Part shown: positions 19,877 to 31,700 of the stretch, piece after piece
Position numbering within the stretch: the first letter of the stretch is position 1
Layout of the letters: every line of letters starts with the position of its first letter
DNA from: Scylla paramamosain
Lineage: Eukaryota; Arthropoda; Malacostraca; Decapoda; Portunidae
Direction of reading: 5' to 3'
Length of the DNA: 64,000 bases
Assembly: GCF_035594125.1 (NCBI RefSeq)
Contig: NW_026973670.1
Span: forward strand, 2,136,001-2,200,000
The notes under the pieces: generated by a model
The model's database searches: none
What the model was told of the DNA's origin: nothing
The model's input: the letters and a program-made list of their open reading frames with translations, nothing else
Position numbers and translations under genes: made by a program

Positions 19877-22800
19877 TCTATAAATAGTGTTATTTGTGGG
19901 TTTTAGCTTTATGGTACTTAAAGAACTTAAAAACACTCATAATACACGTTTCTCGAAATGTCCTTTCGTTTCCCAAACATAAGATTCTTTGCATGTATTT
20001 AAGCGTTTTTATAGGTAACATGATCAAAAACACTCAAAATACATGTTTTTTGTAATGTTTTTCTGTTTCTAAATAAAGGTTGTTTTGCATGCGTTTTAGC
20101 GTTTTGGTATATAAGGAGCTCAAAAACACTTAGAAAAAACACTTGGTAAAAGTTGGTTTTATTCCCATGTAATGTGATTGTCCTGCTTTTTAGTGCTTTA
20201 TCGCCTATCATGCAATCACACTTAAAAGACACTTTTCTGGTAATGTCATTTTTTTTCCCACATAAAGCTACTTTCACATAAAATTTGGGGTTTTGGTAAC
20301 TAAGAATGTGAAAAACACTCAAAATACACGCATTTGGTAAGGTTGTTCTGTTTCTCAATTAATAGTGTTATTCAGGAGTTTCACCATTTTGGTATCTAAG
20401 AAACTTCTCCATATATACGAGTTTTTGCGTTTTTTGCCTTGTGCTTCTTGAAAATCTATAAAGCATTCATTATACACGTTTCTCGTAATGTCCTTTTGTT
20501 AACCAATATAGAGAACTTTCCATCCATTTTCGCGGTTTTTTTTTTGTAAAAAGCTCAAAAATACTGAAAATATACCTTTTTGGTAAACTTATTCTATTTT
20601 TTCATGTTTTAGCATTTTTTCTATTTAAAACACGGAAAAGACACGTTTTCAGTAATTTGTTTTGGATTCTCAAATAGAATGAATTCCATATTGTTAATTG
20701 TTTTCGTGACTAACATGCTGAAAAACACTAGAAACACAGGTTTCTCGTAAAGTCGTTTAATTTCCCCATATAGTTGGCTTTGCATGCAATTTAGGGTTTT
20801 GTGAATAACATTCCGAAAAAAAAAGGTAAAATTAACTTTTTTGATAATGTTCTTTTTTTTTTATATAATTTCCCTGAATTTTGCCAGAATTTTGTGATCT
20901 CGGTACCTATGAAGAAGAATAACAAAAAAAAAATGCTATTTATTTATTTACTTTTTTCTTCTCTATAAAGAGGTTTTAGCTTTTTGGTACTTATGGAACT
21001 TAAAAAGACTCATAATACACGTTTCTCCTAATGTCCTTTCGTTTCCCAGACATCTGGTTCTTAGCATGTATTTAAGTGTTTTTAGAGGTAACATGATCAA
21101 AAACACTCAAAATATATGTTTTTCGTAATGTTAATCTGTTTCTCCATAAAGGGTTTTTTGCATGCGTTTTAGCGTTTTGGTATATAAGGAACTCAATAAA
21201 AGATAGTTTTATTCCCATGTAATGTGATTGCCCTCCTTTTTAGTGCTTTATTGCCTAACACGCTCAAAAACACTCAAAAGACACTTTTCTGGTAATGTCT
21301 TTTTTTTTTTTTTTTACCACATAAAGCTAGTTTTGCATGCAATTTGAGGTTTTGGTAACTAAGAATGTGAAAAACAGTCAAAATACACGCATATCGTATG
21401 GTTGTTCTGAATTCTCAATTAAGAGTGTTATTCCTCAGTTTCAGCATTTGGTATCTAAGAAACTTATCCATATACACGAGTTTTTTCGTTTTTTGCCTTG
21501 TGGTTCTTGTGAAACTATAAAACACTCATTATGCAAGTTTCTCGTAATGTCCTTTTGTATCTCAATATAGAGTGCTTTCTATCCATTTTCGCGTTTTTTG
21601 TAGATAAGAAACTCAAAAACACTGAAAATATATCTTTTTTGGTAATATTATTCTGTTTCTTCATATTCGTTGGTTTGCATCCGTTTTAGCGTTTTTCTAC
21701 GTAAAACACTGAAAAGACACTTTTTCAGTAATTTTGTGATGGATTCCCATATTGAGTGACTTCCATATTATATATCGTTTTCGTGCTTAACATGCTAAAA
21801 AACACTCAAAAGACATGTTTCTCGTAAAGTCGTTTAATTTTCTCATATAGGTGGCTTTGCATGCACTTTAGGGTTTCGTACGTAACAGTCCGAAAAAAAA
21901 AAGCTAAAATTAAATTTTTTTCATAATTTTCTTTTTTCATATAATTTTCCTGAATTTTGCCAGAATTTTGGCATCTTGGTACCTATGAAGATCAATAAAA
22001 AAAAAAGAAAATAATAAATTCCTATCTTTTTATTCATTTATATATTTTTTTCTATAAACAGTGTTATTTATGGGTTTTAGCTAAATGGTACTTAAAGAAC
22101 TTAAAAATACTGGTAATACATGTTTCTCGAAATGCCCTTTAATTTCCCAAACATAAGGTTCTTTGCATGTATTTAAGAGATTTTACAGGTAACATGATCA
22201 AAAACACTCAAAATACGTGTTTTTGGTAATGTTATTCTCTTTCTCCATAAAGGGTGTTTTGCATTCGTTTTAGCGTTTTCGAATATAGGGAGCTCAAAAA
22301 CACTTAAAAGCAAGTTGTTAGTAAAAGTTAGCTTTATTCCCATGTAATGTGATTGCCCGGCTTTTTAGTGCTTTATTGCCTATCATGCTAAAAAAAAAAA
22401 AAAAAACATTTAAAAGACACTTTTCTGGTAATGTCATTTTTTTTCCTACATATAGCTACTTTCACATAAAATTTGGGATTTTGGTAACTAAGAATGTGAA
22501 AAACACTCAAAATACACGCATTTGGTAAGGTTGTTCTGTTTCTCAATTTAGAGTGTTATTCATGAGTTTAAGCATTTTGATTATCTAAGAAACTTCTCCA
22601 TATATATGAGTTTTTGCGTTTTTTACCTTGTGATTCTTGAGAATCTATAAAACACTCATTATACACGTTTCTCGTAATGTCCTTTTGTTAACCAGGTGTT
22701 AAAGACAGGTTTCTCGTAAAGTCGTTTAATTTCCCCATATAGTACTTGCATGTACTTCATGGTTTGGTACATAAAAGTCCGAAAAAAAAGCTAAAAATAA

Positions 22801-25687
22801 CTTTTTCGATAATGTTCCTTTTGCACATAATTTCCCTGAATTTTGCCAGAATTTTGACATCTCAGTACCTATGAAGAGGAAGAACAAAAAAAAAAAAAAA
22901 AGAAATCCTATTTTTTTTTAAATTATTTCTTTATTTTTTCTCTATAAAGAGGTTTTAGCTTTTTGGTACTTATGGAACTTAAAAACACATAATACACGTT
23001 TCTCATAATGTCCTTTCGTTTCCCAGACATAGGGTTCTTTGCATGTATTTAAGCGTTTTTAGAGGTAACATGATCAAAAACACTCAAAATAAATGTTTTT
23101 GGTAATGTTAATCTGTTTCTCCATAAAGGGTGTTTTGCATGTGTTTTAGCGTTTTGGTATATAAGGAGTTAAAAAAACACTTAAAAGTTGGTTTTATTCC
23201 CATGTAATGTGATTGCCCTCCTTTTTAGTGCTTTATTGCCTAACTCTCTCAAAAACCCCCAAAAGATATTTTCTGGTAATGTCATTTTTTTCCCACATAA
23301 AGCTAGTTTCGCATGCAATTTGGGGTTCTAATAACTAAGAATGTGAAAAACACTCAAAATATACGCATTTAGTAATGTTATTCTGTTTCTTAATTAAGAG
23401 TGTTTTTCAGGAGTTTCAGCATTTTGCTATCTAAGAAACTTCTCCATATACACTAGTTTTTGCGTTTTTTTCTTCGTGGTTCTTGTGAAACTATAAAAAT
23501 ACTCATTATACACGTTTCTCGTAATGTCTTTTTATTTCCCAATATAGAGTGCTTTGCATCCATTTTTACGTTTTTTTTTTTTGTTGGTCACAAGCTCAAA
23601 AATACTTAAAATATACTTTTTTGGTAATGTTATTCTATTTCTTCATATTGGTCTGTTTGCATCCGTTTTAGCGTTTTTTTTTACGTAAAACACTGAAAAG
23701 AGACGTTTTCAGTAATTTTGTTTTGGATTCCCATATAGAGTGACTGCCATATTATTTATCGTTTTGGTGCCTAATATGCTGAAAAACACTCAAAAGACAG
23801 TTTGTAAAGTCGTTTAATTTCCCCATATAGATGGCTTTTCATGCACTTTAGGGTTTGGTACATAACAGTCCGAAAAAAAAAGCTTAAATTAACTTTTTCG
23901 ATAATGTTCTTTTATCCACATAATTTCCCTGAATTTTAACAGAATTTTGGCATCTCGGTACGTCTGAAGATAAATAACAAAAAAAAAAAAAAAAAAAAAA
24001 TATTTTCTTTTATTTTATTGATCTATTATTATTTATTGTTTTTTTTTTTGTTTTGTTTCTTCATAAAGAGTGTTATTTGTGGGTTTTAGCTTTTTGGTAT
24101 TTAAGTAACTTAAAAACACTTATAATACATGTTTCTCGTAATGTCCTTTCGTTTCCCAAACATAGGATTCTTTGCATGTATTTAAGCGTTTTTATAGGTA
24201 ACATGATCAAAAACACTCAAGATACATGTTTTTTGTAATGTTTTTGTTTTTCTCCATAAAGGATTTTTTGCATTCTTTTTAGCGTTTTGGTATGTAATGA
24301 GCTCAAAAATATTTAAGTTTCTTTTATTCACATGTAATGTGATTGCCGTTCTTTCAAGTACTTTATTGCCTAACACGCTCATAAACACTGAAAAAAAATT
24401 TTCTGGGAATATAATTTTTTCCCCACATAAACCTAGTTTCGCATGCAATTTCGTGTTTTGGTGACAAAGAATGTGAAAAACACTCAAAATACACGCATTT
24501 GGTAAGGTTGTTCTGTATCTCAATCAAGAGTGTTATTCATGAGTTTCAGCATTTTGGTATCTAAGAAACTTTTTGCCTTGTGGTTGTTGTGAAACTATAA
24601 AACACTCATTATACAGGTTTCTCGTAATGTCCTTTTGTTTCCCAATATAGAGTGCTTTGCATCCATTTTCGCGTTCTTTGTAGGTAACAGGCTCAAAAAC
24701 ACTCAAAATATACCTTTTTGGCAATGTTATTCTATTTCTTCATATTGGTTTGATTGCATCCGTTTTAGTGTGTTTCTACGTAAAACACTGAAAAGACAAG
24801 TGTTAAGTGATTTTGTTTTGGATTCCCATATAGAGTGACTTCCATGTTATTTATTGTTTTGGTGCCTAACATGCTGAAAAACACTCAAAAGACAGGTTTC
24901 TGGTAAAGTCGATTAATTTCCTATAGAGGTGGCTTTGCATGCAATTTAGGTTTTGGTACATAACTGTCCGAAAAAAAGCTAAAATTAACTTTTTATGATA
25001 ATGTTCTTTTTTCCATATAATTTCCCTGAATTTTGCCAGAATCTTGGCATCTCGGTACCTATGAAGAAGAATAACAAAAAAAAAGGAAAATTCTTTTTTT
25101 TTCTCTATAAAGAGTGTTATTTGTGGGTTTTAGCTTTTTGGTGCTTAAGGAATTTAATAATATTCATAATACACGTTTCACGTAATGTCCTTTCGTTTCC
25201 CAAACATAGGGTTCTTTCCATGTATTTAAGCGTTTTTATAGGTAACATGATCAAAAACACTCAAAATACATGTTTTTGGTAATGTTATTCCGTTTCTTCA
25301 TAAAGGGTGTTTTGCATGCGTTTTAGTGTGTTGGTATGTTAGGAACTCAAAAACACTTAAAGGCAAGTTCTTGGTACAAGTTGGTTTTATTCCCATGTAA
25401 TGTGATTGCCTTGCTTTTTAGTGCTTTATTGTCTAACATGCTCAAAAACACTCAAAAGACATTTTTCTGGAAATGTCTTTTTTTTTTCTTTCCACATAAA
25501 GCTAGTTTCGTATGCAATTTGGGGTTTTGGTAACCAAGCATGTGAAAATACTCAAAATACACGCATTTCGTAAGGTTGTTCTGTTTCTCAATTAAGAGTG
25601 TTATTCATGAGTTTCAGGGTTTTGGTATCTAAGAATCTCAAAAACACTTATAATGCACGTTTCTCGTAATGTCCCTTTTTTTTCCTC

Positions 25688-25716
25688 ATTTAGGGTGCTT
25701 TGCATGCACCCTAAAT
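25688..25716. repeat. Hairpin at satellite/LINE junction
   Basis: ATTTAGGGTGC at 25,688-25,698 and its reverse complement at 25,706-25,716 form 11-bp arms around the loop TTTGCAT. The left arm belongs to a satellite monomer and the right arm is an extra inverted piece next to LINE sequence. The right palindrome arm has the same structure at 55,398-55,426. Confidence 0.85.
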
Positions 25717-26460
25717 TTACTAACAACACTACTAATTCCACTATCCAAGTCATTGACATATATTACAAACAACATCGGCCCTAATACTAATAATCCCTTT
25801 GTCACCCCACTAATTACTTGACCCTACTCGGATTTAGAGCCGTTTATTACAACACTCTGTCGCCTGCCGCTTGGCCATGACCTTATCCAGATTACTTATA
25901 ACCTTTTTCCAATTCTTAAATACTGTGGAATATATTTCATCTGGTCCTGGTGACTTGAACTTTTCAGCTTATCTATCTCCTGTTCCACTATCTCTTTAGT
26001 TATGGTAATATCTGTCAGCTTCTCATTTTCTTCTACTTAAATATCTTGTCACTATTCGGCAAATTCTGCATGTTTTCCTGGGCAAAGACAGTTAAAAAAT
26101 ACTCGTTCACAATTTTACTAATCTCCTCCCAACAACTAGGCAGGTCCCATTCTGTTGTCTTCAAGGAACTATTGTTTCTCTATTCTTCGTCTTATATGCC
26201 TGATAAAATCCCTTGGGGTCCATCTTCGCTTGGCTGGGTACCTTTAATTCATAACTATTTTTAGCTTTCCTTGTTAAACTCCTGACTTTTCTAATTCATT
26301 ATATTATGGCCTTAAGACAACTTTCCCTGTCTTTAATCTCATATATACTTCTCTTTCGCCCTATGTAATATCATCCATTTATGATCATTTTTCTGCGATC
26401 TTATTCTTGTGTAAGGGATATTCCCTAACTCTCCTGAATGTAATTTATCAACGAAATATT
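25717..26460 (-). mobile_element. LINE fragment copy 2, linker plus RT core
   Basis: Minus-strand remnant of a non-LTR retrotransposon, the mirror partner of 54,643-55,398. Read on the minus strand from 26,460 leftwards it shows the DPKGFYQ-type linker, the NEYFLTVFAQ region, an SPGPDEI-like motif and then, after a missing RT finger segment, VVINGSKSEW and LGPMLFVIYVNDL-like reverse-transcriptase sequence. It stops just before the catalytic DD motif. The reading frame shifts several times, so no ORF2 protein is possible. The open frame at 26,046-26,264 on the plus strand is antisense. It lies between HOR satellite and the monomeric layer. Confidence 0.85.
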
Positions 26461-26461
26461 T

Positions 26462-28797
26462 ATTTCGCTTCTCTATAAAGGGTGTTTTGCTTGAGTTTTA
26501 GCGTTTCTGTACATAAGAACCTTTAAAACACGTTTTTAGTAATGTTATTTTGTATTCCTTTATGGAGCGCTTTCCATGCTTTTCAGCGTTTTGGTGTCTA
26601 ACACGTTGAAAAACACTCAAAAGACACGTTGATGAAAATGTCGTTTCGTTTCCCGATAAAGGGGGTTTCCAATGCATTTTGTCTTTTGGTACTTAACAAT
26701 ATGAAAAAAAAAGTTTAAGTAAAAGTTTTCGGTTGTTATTTTTCCATATAAAGTTCTAATCATCTGTTTTTGAGTCTGGGTACCTAAAAAGCTCAAAATC
26801 TCTCATAATACACTTTTCTCGTAATGTCCTTTGTTTTCTCCATGTAGGATGCTTTGCGTGTAATTTGGCACTTTTATACTTAACAAGCACAAAAACAATC
26901 AAAATACAAGTTTTTGGTAATGCTAATTTGTTTCTCCGTAAAGGTTGTTTTGCATGCTTTTCTGCGATTTCGGATGTAAGAAGGTGAAAAACACTCTAAA
27001 GATACTTTCTTGGTAATGTTATTTTATATTGCCAAATAGGGTGCTTTCAATGCTTTTTAGCATTTTCATTCCTAACACTCAAGTAAACACTCAAAACACT
27101 CGTTTCCTGTAATATAGTTTTGCTTCTTCATATAGGGATCTGCATGCATTATGATGTTTTGCTACATAATGTGAAAAACGCTCATAATAAAGATTTTAGG
27201 TAATGTTGTTCTTTTTCTCTATATAGGGTGCTATTCATCCTTTTTAGCGTTTTGGTACTTAGGAAGCTTACTTAGGAAGCTCAAAAACACAAATAAAACT
27301 TGTTTCTCCAAACGTCTTTCCATTTCCCCATAAAGATTGCTTTGTATGTATTTTGACGTTTTGGTACATAAAAAGGAAAAAAAAACACAAAAATACGTTT
27401 TTGGTGATGTTCTGTTTCTCTATTAAGAGATATATAATATATTTAATTTTCATTCAGGCGGTTTAGTGTTTGGTACCTAAGAGACTCAAAACTCTGATAA
27501 TGCACGTTTCTCGTAATGTCCTATCGTTTCCTCATACAGGGTGCTTTAAATGCATTTTTAAGATGATGTACGTAACAGACTCAAAAGACTCAAAATGCAC
27601 GTTTTTGGTAAGGTTTTTTTCTGTTTGGTAAGATTATTCGTGTTTGTTGCACGCGTTTTAGCGTTTTGGAACGAAAAAAGTTTAAAACACTTAAAAGACA
27701 TGCTTATTATTTTGTATTTCTATATAAGGTGCTTTCCATGCTATTTAGCGTTTTCGTGCCTAACACGCGGAAAAACACATAAAAACACATTTCTTACATT
27801 GTTGTTAAATTTTCTCGTATAGCAAGCAACCATTATGGTGTTTTGCTACCTGACAATGTGAAAAACATTCAAATTACACAATTTTGGTAATGTTTTTTTC
27901 TTTCTCCATTTTTGCGTTTTGGTACCTGAGAAGCTAAAAAAAAAAAAAAAAAACTCATAATACACGTTTTTTGTCATGTCCTTTCGTTTCCTCATATAGG
28001 CTGTTTTTGGTGCTTTGGTACCTAACAGGTTGTTTGCATGTATTTTGACATTTTAGTTCGTAAGAACCTAAAAAAACACTCTAAAGACACGTTTTAGTAA
28101 AGTTTTTTTGTATTCTCCTATGGGGTGATTTCGTTGCTTCTTACTGATTTGGTGCCTAACACGCACAAAAAATAACAAAAGACAAGTTTGTAGTGATTTC
28201 GTTTCGTTTCTTCATATAGGTTGCTTTATATGCATGTTGGCGTTTTGGTAATTATCAATGTAAAAAAAATACTCGTTTTTGGTAAGTTTGTTCTTTTTCT
28301 TCAGAGCACTATTGAAGTACTGATTTGGTACTTAAGAAAGTAATAAAAAAAAAAAACAAACGTTTCTCATAATGTCCTTTTTATTTCCATATGCAGGGTG
28401 ATTTGTTTGATGACAGGCGATTTTGTACAAAATAAGCTCAAAAAAAAAAATATACGTTTTTGGTTAATGTATTCTGTTTCTCTATATATGGTATTTTCAT
28501 ACGTTTTTAAAGTCCTTTCATATATCTATATGTGGGTCTTTGCATGAATTTTGTTTTTTTGGTAACTAACAATGTCATAACAATCAAAATGCACGTTTTT
28601 TTTTTTTTGGCAGTATTGTTCTGTTTCTCAATATAGAGTGTTTTCATGCGTTTTACCCTTCTGATACTAAGAAAATCAAAAACACTCATAATACACGTTT
28701 CTCGTAATGTCTTTTAATTTTTCCCATATAGGGTATTTCCGATTCATTTAGGCGTTTTTTTACGTAACAATCTTACAAAAGACTCAAAATACTTGTT
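26462..28797 (+). repeat. Monomeric satellite, forward, duplicate of 420-2,640
   Basis: Diverged monomers without HOR periodicity. Order and private marks follow 420-2,640 closely, including the GGGGGCTTCCAATGCATTTT-like monomer (about 26,660 against 619) and the AATATATTTAATTTTCATTC stretch (about 27,427 against 1,367). The block is also present inverted at 52,306-54,642. It ends abruptly at about 28,797, inside TACTTGTTTTGTATGCG, where HOR sequence starts in M3. Copy 1 has no such joint and continues as monomeric satellite. Confidence 0.88.
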
Positions 28798-31700
28798 TTG
28801 TATGCGTTTTAGCGTTTTCGTATGTAAGGAGCTTAAAAACACTTAAAGGTAAAAGATGGTTTTATTCCCATGAAATGTGATTGCCCTGCTTTTTAGTGCT
28901 TTATTGCCTAACACGCTCAAAAAAAAAAATTCAAAAGACACTTTTCTGGTAATATTTTTTTTTTTTCACACATAAAGCTAGTTTTGCATGCAATTTGGGG
29001 TTTTGGTAAGTAAGAATGTTAAAAAGATTCAAAATACACCCATTTGGTAAAGTTGTTCTGTTTCTCAATTGAGTGTTATTCATGAATTTCAGCATTTTGG
29101 TATAAAAGAAACATCTCCATATACACGAGTTTTTGCGTGTTTTGCCTTGTGGTTCTTGTGAAACTATAAAACACTCATTTTACACGTTTCTCGTAATGTC
29201 CTTTTCTTTCCCAATATAGAGTGCTTTGCAACTATTTTCGCGTTTTCTGTAGGTAACAAGCTCAAAAACACTCAAAATATAACTTTTTAGTAATATTATT
29301 CTATTTCTTCATATTGGTTGGTTTGCATCCGTTTTAATGTTTTTCTAATTAAAACACTAAAAAGACACGTTTTCAGTAATTTTGTTTTGGATTCCCATAT
29401 AGAGTGACTTCCATATTATTTATCGTTTTGGTGTCTAACTTGCTGAAAAACACTGAAAAGACAGGTATCTGGTAAAGTCGTTTAATTTCCTCATAGAGGT
29501 GGCTTTGCATACACTTTAGGGTTTGGTACATAACAGTCCGAAAAAAAAAGAAGCTAAAATTAACTTTTTTCATAATATTATTTTTTTCACATAATTTCCC
29601 TGAATTTTGCCAGAATTTTGGCATCTCGGTACCTATGAAGATAAATAACAAAAAAAAATCCTAGTTTTTATTTATTTATTTATTTTCTCTATAAAGATTA
29701 TTATTTGTGGGTTTTAACTCTTTTCGTACTTATGGAACTTAAAAACACTCATAATACACTTTTCTCGTAATGTCCTTTCGTTTCCCAAACAGATTTCTTT
29801 GCATATATTTAAGCGTTTTTATACGTAACAGATCAAAAACACCGAAAATTAATGTTTTTCTTAATGTTATTTTGTTTCTCCATAAAGGGTGTTTTGCATG
29901 CATTTTAGTGTTTTGGTATGTAAGGAGCTGAAAAACACTTAAAGACAAGTAAATGTTGTTTTTATTGGCATGTAATGTCATTGCCCTGCTTTTTTGTGCT
30001 TTATTGCCTAACACGCTCAAAAACACTCAAAAAACACATTTTTTCTGGTATGTCATTTATTTCCCACATAAAGCTAGTTTCGCATGTAATTTCGGGTTTT
30101 GGTAACTAAGAATGTGAAAAAAAACTCAAAATACACGCATTTGGTAAGGTTGTTCTGTTTCTCAATTAAGAGTGTTATTTATGAATTTCAGTGTTTTGGT
30201 ATCTAAGAAACATCTCCATATACACGAGTTTTTGCTTGTTTTTTCCTTGTGGTTCTTGCGAAACTATAAAACACATTATAAACGTTTCTCGTAATATCCT
30301 TTTGTGTCCAAATATAGAGAGATTTGCATCCATTTTCGCTCAAAAACAAAAAAATAATACCTTTTTTGGTAATATTATTCTATTTCATGATATTGGTTGA
30401 TTTGCGTTTTGTTTTAGCGTTTTTCTACGTAAAACACTGAAAAGACACGTTTTCAGTAATTTTGCTTTGGATTTCCATACAGACTGACTTCCATATTATT
30501 TGTTGTTTTGGTGCCTAACATACTGAAAAACAGGCAAAAGACAGGTTTCAGGTAAAGTCGTTTAATTTACCCATATAGGAGGCTCAATATGCAGTTTACG
30601 GTTTGGTACATAACAGTCTGAAAAAAAAAGCTAAAATTAACTTTTTTGATTTTTTTTTCACATAAATTCCCTGAATTTTGCCAAAATATTGGCATCTCGG
30701 TACCTATGAAGATTAATAACAAAAAAAAATGCTATTTTTTCATTTATTTATTTATTTTTGGTACTTAAGGAACGTATAAACACTCATAATACTCGTTTCT
30801 CGTAATGTCCTTTTGTTTCCTAAAGATAAGGTTCTTTGCATGTATTTAAGCGTTTTTATAGGTAACATGATCAAAAACACTCAAAATATACCTTTTTCAT
30901 AATGTTATTCTATTTCTTCATATTGGTTGGTTTCCATCCGTTTTAGCGTTTTTCTACGTAAAACACAGAAAAGACACGTTTTCAGTAATTTTGTTTTGGA
31001 TTCCCATATAGAGTGACTTCCATGTTATTTATTGTTTTGGTGCCTAACATGCAGAAAAAAACACTCAGAAGACAGGTTTCTTGTAAAGTAGTTTAATTTC
31101 CCCATATAGGTAGCTTTGCATACACTTTAGGGTTTGGTACATAACAGTACGAAAAAAAAGCTAAAATTAACCTTTTTCATAATATTCTTTTTTCACGTAA
31201 TTTTCCTGAATTTTGCCAGAATTTTGGCATCTTGGTACCTATGAAGATCAATAAAAAAAAAATGCTGTTTTTATTTTTTTTTTTTTTTTTTAGTTTTAGC
31301 TTTTTGGTACTTAAGGAACTTCTAAACACTCATCATACACATTCCTCGCAATGTCCTTTCATTCCCAAACATAGGGTTCTTTGTATGTATTTAGGCATTT
31401 TTATTTGTAACAAGCCCAAAAATACTCAAAATACATGTTTTTTGAGAATGTTATTCTGTTTTTCCATAAAGGGTGTTTTGCATGGGTTTTAGTGTTTTGG
31501 TATGTAAGGAGCTAAAAAAAACTTAAAGGCAAGTTCTTGGTAAAAGTTCGTTATATTCCCATGTAATGTGATTGCCCTGCTTTTTAGTGCTTTATTACCT
31601 AACACGCTGAAAATCACTAAAAAGACACTTTTCTAGTAATTTTTTTTTTCCACAGTTCCGCATGTAATTTGGGGTTGGACCACTAAGAATGTGAAAAAAA

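Larger units (their letters stand above)
14756..25687 (+). repeat. HOR satellite array B, forward (left palindrome arm)
   Basis: About ten HOR units. M11 landmarks lie at about 15,399, 16,481, 17,580, 18,740, 19,819, 20,898, 21,974, 22,860, 23,953 and 25,050, with spacings near 1,080-1,160 bp except one of 886 bp. The short unit joins M6 directly to M9 near 22,694. A shortened join near 15,160-15,172 fuses M7 to late M8, losing about 370 bp. Most of this block is found inverted at 55,427-62,100. The longest open frames (for example 112 codons on the minus strand at 19,261-19,599) are monomer translations and not genes. Confidence 0.9.

Noticed and set aside
19261..20358. Long minus-strand open frames (112 and 119 codons) with similar peptides in several units
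   Set aside because: The peptide similarity comes from the satellite monomers themselves. Frames open and close with indels between units, and no domain, intron or promoter structure is visible.
26046..26264. Plus-strand open frame with a hydrophobic look, also seen at 32-319 and on the minus strand at 54,849-55,112
   Set aside because: It is the antisense of the LINE linker region, whose sense strand carries the recognisable retrotransposon motifs.
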